Positions 1 through 12,203 are shown, numbered from the stretch's first letter. The stretch: DNA of 64,000 bases from Cohnella faecalis (GCF_003570905.1 NZ_QXJM01000040.1:62001-126000); one strand, 5' to 3'. The notes: a model not told the origin generated them from the letters alone. Numbers and translations: made by a program.

Positions 1-1559
<1,559 letters not shown>

Positions 1560-1611
1560 TTATCGTTGCCAGTTGAACGTGATTCCTTAAGTCTAAAAAG
1601 CCAAGAAAAAC

Positions 1612-1645
1612 AAAAAAGTGACACCCAATAAATGGGGGCACTTTT
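1612..1645 (-). terminator. pyrG leader attenuator hairpin (CTP-sensing)
   Basis: On the minus strand an AAAAGTG...CACTTTT stem encloses a CCCCC run and a short GGG, followed by a T run, about 40 bases after the predicted transcript start. In B. subtilis pyrG, low CTP makes RNA polymerase add extra G residues at a GGGC start. The G tail then pairs with the C-rich 5' side of the terminator stem and prevents termination. Here both parts are visible: GGGCTT at the start and a C5 run in the 5' arm of the stem. The mechanism is inferred from that precedent. Confidence 0.75.
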
Positions 1646-1682
1646 AGGATTTCGTTACCTATGGTCAAGCATGCTTCCAAAG

Positions 1683-1721
1683 CCCAAGCATAAGTGTACC
1701 GTCTCGTAAGGACAGTGTCAA
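1683..1721 (-). promoter_or_regulatory. pyrG promoter with GGGC start
   Basis: On the minus strand: TTGACA (1716-1721), a 17-base spacer, TACACT (1693-1698), then 7 bases and GGGCTT with the first G at 1685. This is a near-consensus sigma-A promoter in the rpoE-pyrG gap. The three-G start followed by C is what the reiterative-transcription mechanism of pyrG requires. Confidence 0.8.
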
Positions 1722-1757
1722 GCCTGAACCCTAGGTGAATCGAACGTCTTTTTTCTA

Positions 1758-2357
1758 TTACTTGTCGTCTTCGTCATCGGCGTCGGAATCGTCGTCTTCG
1801 TCGTCGAAGTCGTCCTCGTCATCCGCTTCGCCTTCGCCTAAATCCTCGTCGAGAGACTGCTCTTCCTCTTCCTCGATGGCGACTTCCTCGTCCACCTCGG
1901 CCGTCTCTTCGCCTTCGTCGAAAATTTCTTCCCGCTCTTCGTCGAACAGGTCGTAATTCTCCTCGTCGGGCGTAAAGGTTTCTTCCTCTTCCTCGCCGTA
2001 GATATCCTCGTCCAGCTCATCGTCGTCGTCATTGATAATGCGCGGACGCTTGGCGCCGCCGGTGACCGGATCTTCGGAACGCTCGACGGGGTACCAGCGC
2101 TTCAAGCCCCAGACGTTGCTTCCGACGCAAGCGAAACGGCCGTCGATGTTAATCTCGGTATACACCTGCGCAATAACTTCGTTGACAGCTTCTTCGGAAA
2201 AACCGCGATGCTTCGCGATTTCCGTCATGAGATCACGGTAGTAAAACGGGGTATTAGCCGCTTTCAGCACCTCAAAAGCAAGGTCGACCATCGGCATTTC
2301 CCGAATCTTCTCGGAGTCGAGTTTCAGTACGTACTCGGCGCTCACGTGACTTCCCAT
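1758..2357 (-). CDS. rpoE: RNA polymerase delta subunit
   Basis: RpoE (delta) is an accessory subunit of Gram-positive RNA polymerase that speeds recycling and increases promoter selectivity. Residues 1-90 form the folded HARE-HTH domain, with NIDGRFACVGSNVWGLKRWYP matching the conserved end of the family domain. From about residue 115 the chain is almost entirely Asp/Glu, the typical disordered acidic tail. The first ATG (2357) abuts its GAGAGG directly. An in-frame GTG at 2345 is better spaced from the same site and may be the real start. It lies upstream of pyrG with its own promoter and is probably transcribed separately. Confidence 0.96.
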   Translation of the reverse strand: MGSHVSAEYVLKLDSEKIREMPMVDLAFEVLKAANTPFYYRDLMTEIAKHRGFSEEAVNEVIAQVYTEINIDGRFACVGSNVWGLKRWYPVERSEDPVTGGAKRPRIINDDDDELDEDIYGEEEEETFTPDEENYDLFDEEREEIFDEGEETAEVDEEVAIEEEEEQSLDEDLGEGEADDEDDFDDEDDDSDADDEDDK

Positions 2358-2374
2358 CCTCTCTGTATATGAAC

Positions 2375-2403
2375 CCTATAGTGTTGTGCTTCGGTTTTAT
2401 CAA
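2375..2403 (-). promoter_or_regulatory. candidate rpoE promoter
   Basis: Minus strand TTGATA (2398-2403), 17-base spacer, TATAGG (2375-2380), about 15 bases before the rpoE start region. It is judged only by similarity to sigma-A boxes. Confidence 0.4.
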
Positions 2404-2444
2404 CCTATAGTAAACCTCATTTCTTACCAAAATGCAAGCAACGA

Positions 2445-2486
2445 AAAAGCGAAGGCGCGTCCCGTCGGACATACGCCTTCGCTTTT
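2445..2486. terminator. terminator-like hairpin between divergent genes
   Basis: AAAAGCGAAGGCG (2445-2457) and CGCCTTCGCTTTT (2474-2486) form a perfect 13-base stem with T runs in both directions. It sits between rpoE and the divergent protease gene, where no transcript is expected to end. It may insulate the two promoters or be left over from a lost gene. Nothing else is clear in 2490-2690. Confidence 0.6.
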
Positions 2487-2694
2487 CGACTGTATCCCCT
2501 CACCGGCCGCTCCGCGGGCGGAGGAACCGGCAGGCCAAGAGTCTCGCCGGGAAACTCTCCATTTATCGTATGTTATTCCTCCCGAATTGACACGGAACGC
2601 CGCCCATTTCCGGGCAAAAAAGGCCGTTTCCCAAGCTTTTAGCCTCGCGCCTTCATAGTATAGGGGAGCACATTCGTCGGGGAGGGGTTCCAGA

Positions 2695-3834
2695 TTGGAC
2701 ATGAGGCGCATCGCCGATTGGCTGCAGCACTCCCTAGCAGCAAATGAACGCAGACATAGCCGCAAAATCCTCCGATTTACGAATCCCGGCGACTATCGTT
2801 CTTTCCTGGAAGAATGGGTCAGGCGCCTGCCCGGTATCGACAGCCCGACACCCGTCCGAGCTCTCGGCCTCATCCAAGCGCTTGCTTGCCCGATCCCCGA
2901 AGGCGATTCGCCTCCTTCGCCCGGGGACCGGATCATCTGCGAGGAAGACGAGAAGGTTGCAATCGCAGGGTTGCCCAAAGGCGAGATCACCTCCGACAAA
3001 GGCATTCCGTGGGGAGTGCGCCGCATCAAAGCGCCGGAAGCCTGGAGCCGAACGACGGGACATCGAATCCGGGTAGGCGTAATCGATACCGGTGTCGATT
3101 TCCAGCACCCGGACCTCGCGCATTCGCTTGAACGCGGAATCAATCTGCTCCAACGCTCGATGCTGCCTCAAGACGATAACGGCCATGGCACCCACATTGC
3201 AGGCACAATTGCCGCGGCCAACCAGTATTACGGGATGATGGGAGTTGCGCCCCGCGCCTCCGTCCATCCTATCAAAGCGTTCGACAACAACGGGACCGCT
3301 TACGTCTCGGACATCGTGCTCGGCATCGACTGGTGCGTCCGCAACCATATCGACGTCGTCAATATGAGCTTCGGCATGCGAACGCGCAGCAAATCGCTGC
3401 TGAACGCAGTTGCAGGAGCTTACCGCTCCGGCGTGCTCATCGTCGCCTCCTCCGGCAACGATGGCCGCAAGGAGGAGATCGACTATCCCGCTCGATACCA
3501 CCAGTCTGTAGCCGTAGGGGCCATTAACCGCCAAGGCCGCATCGCCGCTTTTACCAACCGAAGTCCCTTGATCGACATCTATGCCCCTGGAGAACGCATT
3601 TCCTCCGCATGGATCCGAGGCAAGCATCGAATCATGAGCGGCACCTCCATGGCGACCTCTCACGTGACCGGAGCCGTCGCGCTGCTTCTCTCGTACCGGC
3701 CCGGGCTTTCCCCCGCGCAAATCAAAGCGATATTGAAACAGTCCGCCAAGCCGTTAAAATACGGAAAAGCTCCCCGGTTGGCCGGGGAGCTTGATATCTC
3801 AAGGATGCTTCATATCGCCGAAAGAGATTACTAG
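2695..3834 (+). CDS. S8 family (subtilisin-like) serine peptidase
   Basis: 379-residue subtilase. The catalytic triad is visible: Asp131 in VGVIDTGVDF, His164 in DDNGHGTHIAG, Ser318 in MSGTSMATSHV; Asn255 (SSGNDG) supplies the oxyanion hole. The TTG start at 2695 has GGGGAGGGG about 7 bases upstream; an in-frame ATG follows at 2701. There is no signal peptide or membrane segment. The first ~100 residues are not catalytic and could be a propeptide-like domain. This suggests an intracellular protease or a non-classically exported one; the substrate is unknown. It is transcribed alone, diverges from rpoE, and is followed by a terminator at 4013-4035. A strong GC hairpin (3767-3793) lies inside the last codons. 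Confidence 0.92.
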   Translation: MDMRRIADWLQHSLAANERRHSRKILRFTNPGDYRSFLEEWVRRLPGIDSPTPVRALGLIQALACPIPEGDSPPSPGDRIICEEDEKVAIAGLPKGEITSDKGIPWGVRRIKAPEAWSRTTGHRIRVGVIDTGVDFQHPDLAHSLERGINLLQRSMLPQDDNGHGTHIAGTIAAANQYYGMMGVAPRASVHPIKAFDNNGTAYVSDIVLGIDWCVRNHIDVVNMSFGMRTRSKSLLNAVAGAYRSGVLIVASSGNDGRKEEIDYPARYHQSVAVGAINRQGRIAAFTNRSPLIDIYAPGERISSAWIRGKHRIMSGTSMATSHVTGAVALLLSYRPGLSPAQIKAILKQSAKPLKYGKAPRLAGELDISRMLHIAERDY

Positions 3835-3933
3835 GCTACAGAGCAGCGGTTGCTTGCAGGTGCTTTGAGCGAGGCCTGCAGGATGCTTGAGCAGGCGCGT
3901 TAGACAGGGGCTTTGCGATGTCTAGGGAGGCAG

Positions 3934-4018
3934 GCACGGAGTGCCGCGAAGCGCGTTAAGCGCGGGCACGGAGTGCCGCGAGGCTCGTTAAGTGCAGGCA
4001 CGGGGTGCCGCGAGGCGC
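3934..4018. repeat. short 32-bp tandem repeat with inner palindromes
   Basis: Two full units and one partial unit of 32 bp (3934-3965, 3966-3997, 3998-4018). Each contains GGCACGGAGTGCC or a close variant, which can form a small hairpin. More degenerate relatives extend upstream to about 3850. The array lies directly after the protease gene and runs into its terminator. Confidence 0.7.
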
Positions 4019-4035
4019 TTGCAGGCGCCTTTTTT
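4013..4035 (+). terminator. rho-independent terminator of the S8 peptidase gene
   Basis: AGGCGC - 6-base loop - GCGCCT followed by TTTTT. The rest of the gap to 4328 holds only a small AATAAGACG palindrome near 4090-4118 and no gene that I can see. Confidence 0.65.
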
Positions 4036-4327
4036 CATGATGAACGAATAAGTCCGCGTGAATTCGCAGTCGTTGCCCATTCGAGGCGACAATAAGACGA
4101 TTTTTCCGTCTTATTCGCCTCATAAAAGGATGCAGGGCAGAAATAAGACGAAAAAATATCGCTATGCCTCCACCGACACGCACTTTTGAGAAACCAAGCT
4201 CGCTTTAAGACGAATTCCTCACCTTATCTACCCGCTATAGGTAGGCCGTGTTGGAAATAGAGTGATTTCTTCGCGCTATTGCCTCTTTTGAAAGAACATC
4301 CCGGGCACGACCCGGCAAACCAGCTCA

Positions 4328-6255
4328 TCACAACCGAAGACCCGCCACCGACTCCAACGCATCCTTGATTATCATATAGACTTGCTGGTCGGTCAGTTGA
4401 TCCTTGTTCGTTATGAGGCCAACGGTGGCTTTGCTTAATATGCCTCTGCTCTCAAGCTCCGTTTGTGCCTTGTCGAGAGAGATGTCCATTCCGAGCGTTT
4501 GCGCAATTGTGTAGCTGGCCTGGCTTAGCGTCAACACCGTTTTTTCCGGCGTCTCAAGTCCGGCGATTGCCGCCGACGGATCTCCCTTGAAGTAATCTTT
4601 GTACATCCGTTTGACGCTGCCCATTTGATTAACCAAACGTTTGGCATTAGAAGGCTTGTCCTCTTCAAAAGCGGCGTTGCCGTAGGAGCCGTACGCTATA
4701 CCCATATACACGGCCGCCTTGAGGCCCGCATAGGTCGGATAGGCGGTGAAAGGCTGCGGCTCCGCCGTGTAAGGTTGCAGGTCCATCCCTTGTTTGTTAA
4801 GCCTTTGCTGCAGCTCGGCGATCAGCGGCTTCGATTCGGCCATCGCACGGAAAGTAACTCCCCGTTCCGACGCCAGCTTCGCTGCAGCACCCGCTGCTTC
4901 CCCTCCGCCATTCCCGTCGGAATGACGCGCGCGCTGCCGTGTGCCAACGTATCGTAGCTGGCGGAGCGGCCGACAACGAGCAGCCCGTCGATCTCCCGCG
5001 GCACGATGCTTCGGAATGGAACCGCGTATTGGATCGGATCGACGACGACCGCACCATTGTCCGATGGAGCCGTCCTCTGAATATCGGCCGGATAAGAACC
5101 GAACGCAATCCGATCCCACTGGTCGCGATTTTCCAGCAGATCGACGACGTTCAACCGATACAATCCGTTCATATGCCTCGTCTCCCGTATGTAAAGCTCG
5201 GGCGCAATAGCATCCAGCTCAACATTCTTGAATTCTTCGAATTGCTGCAAATATTTCACGACATTCGGCAATTCTTTGGCTGCGATGTCCAAGCCCTCTT
5301 GACGCGATTCCGCACTCAACCCATCGATGCCGAAAATATGCAGCGCATTAAGAAGGATCGTGCCGTCCAATTGCCTTCCGATGTTCAGGCCGCGCATTTT
5401 CGTGCGTTCCTTGTTGATGGGCTCATACCCTTTCATCTCGTTGCCATAGCCCCATGCCGACAACTCGCTGACGCCCGTATTGGCATCATTGTCGCCGTTC
5501 AGTCTCTTGGCGATCAAATCCCATGCTGTATCATCGACATTTTTCAGACGAAAAACGGCCGTTGCCGCCATTCGGGAAGTCGGATCCCCCAAATCTTCGC
5601 GTCCGATAGTGAACGAAGCGCCCGCGGCGGCGGCAATGTCCGCATCCTGCGTAGCGTCTATGACGGCATTCGACAGAACCTGTAGTTTCGTTCCATCTGG
5701 CTGCGCAATACTGATTCCTTCCACCAGCCCCGCTTCTCCACTTTTTTTGACAATTGGCTCGATGTCCTGCGACTTCACATACAAATCAATGTTGGACTCT
5801 GCTCGAACCAAATCGTAAAAAGCGTTGGCCGCCGTCGTTACGTCGAAGGAGTGGCCTTCTGTCTTGTCGTACCATTCCTTAAAAATCCCTTTGTTCAAAT
5901 AATCGTCGTCTTGAGAGGTCTTGCGATCCCAGTTCATATCGATGCTGTTCAGCCAGCCTTCTGTCATCAGCCCACCCAACAAAGTGCGGCTTCTGCCTTC
6001 CACGAGCAAGGTTTTCTGGCCGTTGCGCGCTGCCGAGACAGCGGCGCTGATCCCTTCCGGATCCGTGCCTACTACGATAACGTCATACCGGTCTTGGAGC
6101 TCGTCGACGGATACGACCTTCCGTTGCTCCTGCTTTTCGAATTTAACAAGCTTCTTTTTCTCCGCATTCCCATCTGAGGAATCCGAGAAATTACAACCCG
6201 ACGTTACTGCGACAACCGAAGACAAAATCAAAGAAAATAACCATTTTCGCGACAT
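4328..6255 (-). CDS. lipoprotein FAD-dependent oxidoreductase (one frameshift)
   Basis: FAD-dependent oxidoreductase, about 642 residues once one base is restored. The start is the ATG at 6255 (MSRKWLFS...), 5-6 bases after GAGGTG. A lipoprotein signal ends in VAVTSGC, so the protein is probably anchored outside the cell. The dinucleotide-binding strand is DVIVVGTDPEGISAAVSAARNG, followed by a conserved glutamate (LLVEG) and the AVIDATQDADIAAAAG region typical of FAD_oxidored (PF12831-type) proteins. The usual GxGxxG is altered to GTDPEG. After the frameshift the C-terminal ~190 residues resemble an S-layer-homology-like helical region rather than a redox domain. The break lies in a C run at 4899-4903; one more base joins AEG to EAAGAAAKLA. 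The substrate is unknown. Confidence 0.8.
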
Positions 6256-6423
6256 TATGCACCTCAAATAAAGATAATGACCCTATTATACAGGAGAAAA
6301 TCGCTCATTTAATTTGCTATATCTAACAATTTTCTTAAACATTTCATAAAAAGTCGGGGTTTCTTATCGATACAGCTCCCTCTCCGACATTTTAATGACA
6401 CCTTATGCCGTTGCAAATCGATC

Positions 6424-7285
6424 CGGAGTAACTCTAGGTGCCTTATTCGACGGCCAACGCGGGCGGATCGCGGGGATAGTAACTCTAGGTGCCTTATTCG
6501 GCAGACAACCGGTCGGATGGAGGAGATAGTAACTCTAGGTGCCTTATTCGACGGTCAACGCGGGCGGATCGCGGGGATAGTAACTCTAGGTGCCTTATTC
6601 GGCAGACAACCCGGTCGGATGGTGGAGATAGTAACTCTACGTGCCTTATTCGGCGGTCAACGCGGTTGGATGGTGGAGATAGTAACTCTACGCGCCTTAT
6701 TCGGAGCCCAACGCGGTTGGATGGTGGAGATAGTAACTCTAGGTGCCTTATTCGGCAGACAACCCGGTCGGATGGTGGAGATAGTAACTCTACGTGCCTT
6801 ATTCGGCGGTCAACGCGGTTGGATGGTGGAGATAGTAACTCTATGCGCCTTATTCGGCAGACAACCCGGTCGGATGGAGGAGATAGTAACTCTAGGTGCC
6901 TTATTCGGCGGTCAACGCGGTTGGATGGTGGAGATAGTAACTCTACGCGCCTTATTCGGCGGGCAACACGGTTGGATGGTGGAGATAGTAACTCTACGTG
7001 CCTTATTCGGCAGACAACCCGGTCGGATGGTGGAGATAGTAACTCTAGGTGCCTTTCGGCGGTCAACGCGGTTGGATGGTGGAGATAGTAACTCTACGTG
7101 CCTTATTCGGAGTCCAACGCGGTTGGATGGTGGAGATAGTAACTCTACGTGCCTTATTCGGCTGGCAACACGGTTGGATGGTGGAGATAGTAACTCTACG
7201 TGCCTTATTCGGCGGCCAACGCGGTTGGACGGTGGAGATAGTAACTCTACGTGCCTTATTCGGCTGGCAACGCGGGCGGGCGAGG
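6424..7285. repeat. 51-bp tandem array 1 (17 units)
   Basis: Seventeen head-to-tail units of 51 bp (a few of 49-50), each starting AGTAACTCTA followed by GTGCCTTATTCGG. Two interior variants intermix: one with CAGACAACCCGGTCGG and one with CGGTCAACGCGGTTGG. It fills the gap between the 3' end of argS and the 5' end of the oxidoreductase gene. Because 51 is a multiple of three, several frames stay open across it, but no ribosome binding site or gene-like protein is associated. There are no spacers, so it is not CRISPR. Confidence 0.95.
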
Positions 7286-7345
7286 TCAAGCGGTGGTTCA
7301 GACTGAAAAGCCAGAGCACAAACGCACGCGAGGAAACACGAAAAA

Positions 7346-7376
7346 AAGGCTCCCCCTCAACAAAAGGGAAGCCTTC
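7346..7376 (-). terminator. terminator of argS
   Basis: On the minus strand AAGGCTTCCC - loop - GGGGAGCCTT followed by a T7 run, just after the argS stop. Confidence 0.8.
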
Positions 7377-7389
7377 CACTCACAGGAAA

Positions 7390-9065
7390 CTACATCCGGT
7401 CCGGAGCGGAGACGCCGACCAGACGCAGACTGTTCGCGATAACGATTCGCAGCGCGCCGAGAAGCTGCAGCCGGGCTTGGCTCTGCTCCGCATCCTCGGT
7501 AATGACGCGTTCCGCTCTATAGTAACTGTGGAACAGCGCCGCCAGTTCGTACACATAGCGGATGATCGCATGCGGCGCATAAATCCGCGCGGCGTCGGCG
7601 ATCGTCTCCGGAAGCTCGCCCATTTTGCGAAGCAAATCAAGCTCGTGCTCCGTCGTCAGACGATCCAGCTTCGTCTCGGCAAGCGGCAACAAAGCAACTC
7701 CCTGCTCCTCCGCTTGGCGGAAAATGCTGCAAATGCGCGCATGTGCATATTGCACGTAGAATACCGGATTCTCGTTGGACGTCGAGACGGCCAGATCCAT
7801 GTCGAAATCGAGATGGGAATCCATGCTTCTCATCGTGAAGAAGTAACGGATGGCATCGACGCCGACTTCGTCCATCAAATCTTCCATCGTAACCGCCTTA
7901 CCGGTCCGCTTGGACATCTTCACCTTCTCGCCGTTCTGGAACAAGCTCACCATCTGTGCGATCAATACGGTCAGCTTATCCGGATCGTTGCCAAGCGCCG
8001 CCATCGCCGCCTTCACCCGCGGAATATAGCCGTGATGGTCGGCGCCCCAGATGTTGATCATCCGATCGTAGCCGCGACTGTACTTATCCATATGATACGC
8101 GGCATCCGGCGTCAAATACGTATAGCTGCCATCATTTTTCACAAGCACGCGGTCCTTGTCGTCGCCGAACGTCGTCGAGGACAGCCACACCGCTCCGTCC
8201 TGCTCGTACACTTGACCTTTCGCGCGAAGCGCGTCCAGCGCCTCCACCACTTTACCGGTTTCGTACAACGAAGTCTCGCTATACCACTCGTCGAAGCGGA
8301 CGCCAAAGCGACCGAGATCGCGCTTGATTTTGTCAAGCTCCTTCTCCAGTCCGTACGTGCGGAAAAATTCGAATCTCGCCTTATCCTCCAAAGACAGAAG
8401 CTTGTCGCCTTCCCGCTCCGCCAACTCCTTCGCAAAACCGACGATGTCTTCTCCGTAGTAGCCGTCCTCCGGCATTTCGGCTTCTTGTCCGAGCGCCTGG
8501 CGATAACGGGCTTCGATCGACTTCGCCAAATTGTTGACCTGGTTGCCCGCGTCGTTAATGTAATACTCGCGCGTCACCTTGTAGCCGGCGAAGTCCAGCA
8601 CGTTGCAAAGCGCATCGCCCACTGCCGCTCCGCGCGCATGCCCGAGATGCAGGCTGCCCGTCGGATTCGCGCTGACGAATTCAACCTGGACGGACTGGCC
8701 TCCGCCAGCCGCAACCGAGCCATAGCGCTCCCCTTGCTGCAGAACCTCCTCGACAACCGGATAAAGATAGCTTTTGTCGAGACGGAAGTTAATGAAGCCT
8801 GGGCCCGCGATTTCCGCAGATTGAATCCACGCGCGGCTCTTGTCGAGATGGGCGATAATCGTTTCCGCGATTTGGCGCGGTTTTTCTTCGCGATTTTCGT
8901 CAGTTGCATCGCCAGATTGGTGGCGAGATCGCCATGGCTTTTTTCCTTAGGCACTTCCAGCGCAATAGCCGGAAGCTCTTCCCGATTCTCTATGAGCCCT
9001 CCCGCCAACGCCGCTTCCGCCAACGCTTCGCTCACCGCTTGCTGCAATTTCTCCAATGCGTTCAT
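7390..9065 (-). CDS. argS: arginyl-tRNA synthetase, copy A (one frameshift)
   Basis: Class I synthetase charging tRNA-Arg. Restoring one G in the run near 8880 ([11 protein letters not shown]) gives 558 residues, the normal length. Visible motifs are the HIGH-type [33 protein letters not shown], and the complete C-terminal anticodon-binding domain ending in VGVSAPDRM. The ATG at 9065 has GGGAGG about 10 bases upstream. This is the only copy in the window with the true C-terminus and the natural downstream sequence. An essential single-copy gene is unlikely to be broken, so the frameshift is probably a sequencing error. It follows ywiB and a T-box leader in the same direction. Confidence 0.93.
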
Positions 9066-9080
9066 AAGTAGTGATCCTCC

Positions 9081-9550
9081 CTAGTCGTTCTCTATAGATT
9101 CGGCATGAAGCCGTATGACGAACAGCCCCGCATCCTCGCCCGCAATTCGGAGCGTGTAATGCCATTCGAGCAGCATCGGAAGCTTCGGACTAGGCGTCTG
9201 ATCCCCCGGCCCTTCTCCTCCCGAGCTTACGATTCGGAGAAAAGACGTCTCCGTCTCCAACGGAATTGGACATTGTCCGAGCGGTAATAGCCGGAATGCC
9301 GGCCTCCCGCCGAAAAAATTTGTTCCGATTCGACATCGCCCTGGCGTACCAGCCGCAGTCGCCCGTCCTTCCAGGACAGCAGCGTCCTGACAAGGTTCGC
9401 TCCTTCGGTTTCCTCATAGCGCAAATAGATCGTCCGGTTTTTGGAGTACCATTCGCCTTCCAGCGACTGTTCTTGTTTCTCGCCGCCTGCATCGCTTTCC
9501 AATCGGATTCGGACGAGAGCTTTCTCGTCCGAAGCTCCATCCCTCGGCAA
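9081..9550 (-). pseudogene. ywiB: YwiB / DUF1934 protein, copy A (frameshifted)
   Basis: Copy of the gene that is intact at 24,004-24,474. A G missing near 9262 breaks the frame after SDNVQF; copy B lacks the same base. Start TTG at 9550 with a GGGGGG site. Probably a sequence error rather than a true pseudogene. Confidence 0.8.
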
Positions 9551-9569
9551 AGGATTTCCCCCCTTCTCG

Positions 9570-9865
9570 CCTGAAAAAAATAAAAAGCCCCCGTCTCAAT
9601 ACAAGAGACGGAGGCTAAGTCCGCGGTGCCACTCTTCTGGCTTTCCCGATAACCGCGAGGTTACGCAATAGAAAGCCGCTCGAACACGATAACGGTGTGA
9701 CCGGACAGCCCTACCCAGCGCGTTCGCCGCGCCTTCAAGCCGTCAACTCCCGGGTGCGCTTCCGCCACGCTGGAAACCGCCGGCTCCCACCGCCCCGGCT
9801 CGCTGTTCGTTCCATTCATTGGCGTACTGTCCCGATCATCGCAAGTTACAGTTATGCCTTTATTA
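9570..9865 (-). promoter_or_regulatory. T-box leader of ywiB-argS, copy A
   Basis: Minus-strand copy of the leader described at 20,170-20,466. The T-box core GTGGCACCGCGGA and the terminator stem are both present. Confidence 0.88.
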
Positions 9866-9906
9866 TAGGGAAGCCGTCAAAAAAAGCAAGAACGCTCTCC
9901 GCCTAA

Positions 9907-12127
9907 TTACCGTTTGCGCGTCTCCGTTAAATGGAATTGCCCGACGAGCTGCTCCATTAACGCGGTAATCGCTTCTACGTTGCGCGAAGTGTGGCGAACG
10001 TCCACGATATCCGCTTGCAGCTCTTGAACCTTCCCTTCCACCTCCGAAGAGATGGAACGGTTATCTTGGCTGACCGCCGCGATCTTCTCCATCAGCACGA
10101 CGACCTCGTCGATAATTCGCGCCTTCTGGGAGTCATCCGCCTTCGCAGCTCCGAGCGTCTCTACAGCCGCAGCGACAAGCTCGGTTCCCTCTTCCACTAC
10201 GCGCGTCCCTTCCTCCATGGAAGCATAAGCTTCTTGCGCATGAAGAGACAGCTTCTCGATAATCTCGTGAACCTCTTCCGTCGATTGCTTCGTCAGCTCC
10301 GACAGCTTGCGAATTTCCGAAGCGACGACGGCGAAGCCTCTGCCGTGCTCACCTACCCTTGCCGCTTCGATCGAAGCGTTCAAAGCGAGCAAGTGAGTCT
10401 GAGCGGAAATTTCTTCGATAACGGTAAGCACGCTGCGAATTTCGTGTGCGGTATCCCGAAATACCCGAATCGTCCCGTTCGTATCCGCGACCCGATCCGA
10501 AATATGGGACATCTTGTCCCCGATCCGCCCGACCTCGCTTTGAGCGACCGTAATTTGCTCCGAAGCTTTTTGCTCCAATAGCTGGAGCGTCTCGCGCGCC
10601 TCGTCCGCCACCCCTTGGCCACGTCGATATCCTTCAGCTGCCGACGAATGCTTCGCACCATATCGTGAATGCGCCCGCTTACCCGATCGATGGACTGCGC
10701 GGTCGTTACGGTAGATTCGCCGAGCAGCCGCTGGCTCTCCGTCACGTCGGACGCCGCCAGCTTTACTTTCATCATAATGCCTTCCAGCGAATCGATCATA
10801 TTATTGATCCATTTGGCCAAATCGCGCGTTTCGTCGTTCTCGAATTGAGCCGTGTCGAGCCTTTGGGTCAAATCCCCCTTGCCCTCCGCGTTGATCCGGA
10901 TGAACCGATTGATCGGAGCAGAGGATCGACGACCTTCCGGCGGCTTCTCCCGTGAATAGCTCCGATCGTCACGAATCCGAACGCAAGATTAAACGCAAAG
11001 GCGCACAAGGCGATAACGGGAACGGATGCGGACAAAGCGATCAAGTAGACAAGGGCGGCAGCCAAAACCGCGCTTGCGACCGTCAGCCAAATATGCGGTC
11101 GAAGCTGTCGATACGCGATGCCCCGCCCTCGATAGACCTCTTCCAAATCCCCTTCGCACATCATCCCCCACAAATCCGGGCAATGCGGAAGCTTGAATGT
11201 TACGCCCTTCCCGATTACGGAAATATGCCGATAGTCGGAATACCCCGCGAATTCCACGAACAAATTGTGACCATTGCGAATCGTATTCGCTACGCCGGAT
11301 GCAGCTGTCCGGTCGCCGGGTCCGTGAACATGAGCTCCAGCTCGGTATGCTCCTTCACCGATACCGTGCCCCAATCCGTCGTCACGCCGTCCTTCAAATT
11401 TTCCCCGTGCGTAAAGGTTCGCGTCCTCGAACCGGCTTCGCGAAAGCGCCGTCCCCGGCCACGATGTGCACGTTCAATTCCGCCTTCGCCATGAAAAGAT
11501 AATTATCGCCGGAATCGGGGTACACATGGCCGGATCCCGCTGATCAAATCGCCGATGACATCGTTCGGAACCCGCGCTCCTATCGCCCCTTCCCATCGGC
11601 CGTCTTTCATAATCGAAAATGAACATCAGCGTCATTTTGTCATGGAAGAAGAAAGATCCGCCGGACCGATCGCAAGCGGTCGCGTCGGGTCCGCATGAAG
11701 CGAGGCCGCGAACAAGCACGGTCTCCATTCTTGCCGTCAAGAAGCGATAGCGTAGTTCAAGCCCGAAGCCAGCAACCGATCCTCTCCGTACCCACGGGCC
11801 ATGTGCCGGGCAATTTAGGTTAGAGAAGACCGGACCGCGCCCGCTTGTCAAAATAAAAATTTCGTAAAATCCGCCGCGCGCAGAGTAGTTCGGCTAAGCA
11901 GCCGCTTGATTCCCTACTCGCCGATCCAGTTCTCCGGACGGAATTCCAGTGATCGCGAAGACGCTCCAGATGCAGCCAACAGCTCACCCGCCCAATCGGC
12001 AAAGCAGCTGCACCCTCGTCTCGGGCGAACCTTCAAAAATTTTTCGACATCCTCTTTGAGACCGCATTCCAACACTATTCGACCGCCACAACTGCAACCC
12101 CTTTTTGAAACCTAACCAATCGAACAT
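9907..12127 (-). pseudogene. methyl-accepting chemotaxis protein, copy A (many frameshifts)
   Basis: Degraded-looking copy of the gene intact at 17,931-20,135. The signalling domain (9907-10,610) is clean. The membrane and sensor parts are broken by several indels (for example near 10,610, 10,915, 11,430 and from 11,500 on). The indels rise toward the turn-round point, as in the rest of copy A. Confidence 0.85.
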
Positions 12128-12203
12128 AAGGTCGCTTCTCCTCTTGGTGAACATTTATATCTAATAATGTGAGGATTGTAGCACATTTTGTCGAATTGTT
12201 ATT

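Noticed and set aside
1735..1956. Serine-rich plus-strand open frame
   Set aside because: Antisense of the Asp/Glu codon-rich tail of rpoE.
3767..3793. Terminator inside the end of the protease gene
   Set aside because: The hairpin is strong but has no T run and lies within conserved-frame codons; a proper terminator is found at 4013-4035.
6517..9084. 855-codon plus-strand open frame covering array 1 and argS
   Set aside because: It is made of the 51-bp repeat (open because 51 is a multiple of three) followed by the antisense strand of argS. No ribosome binding site and no family-like protein.
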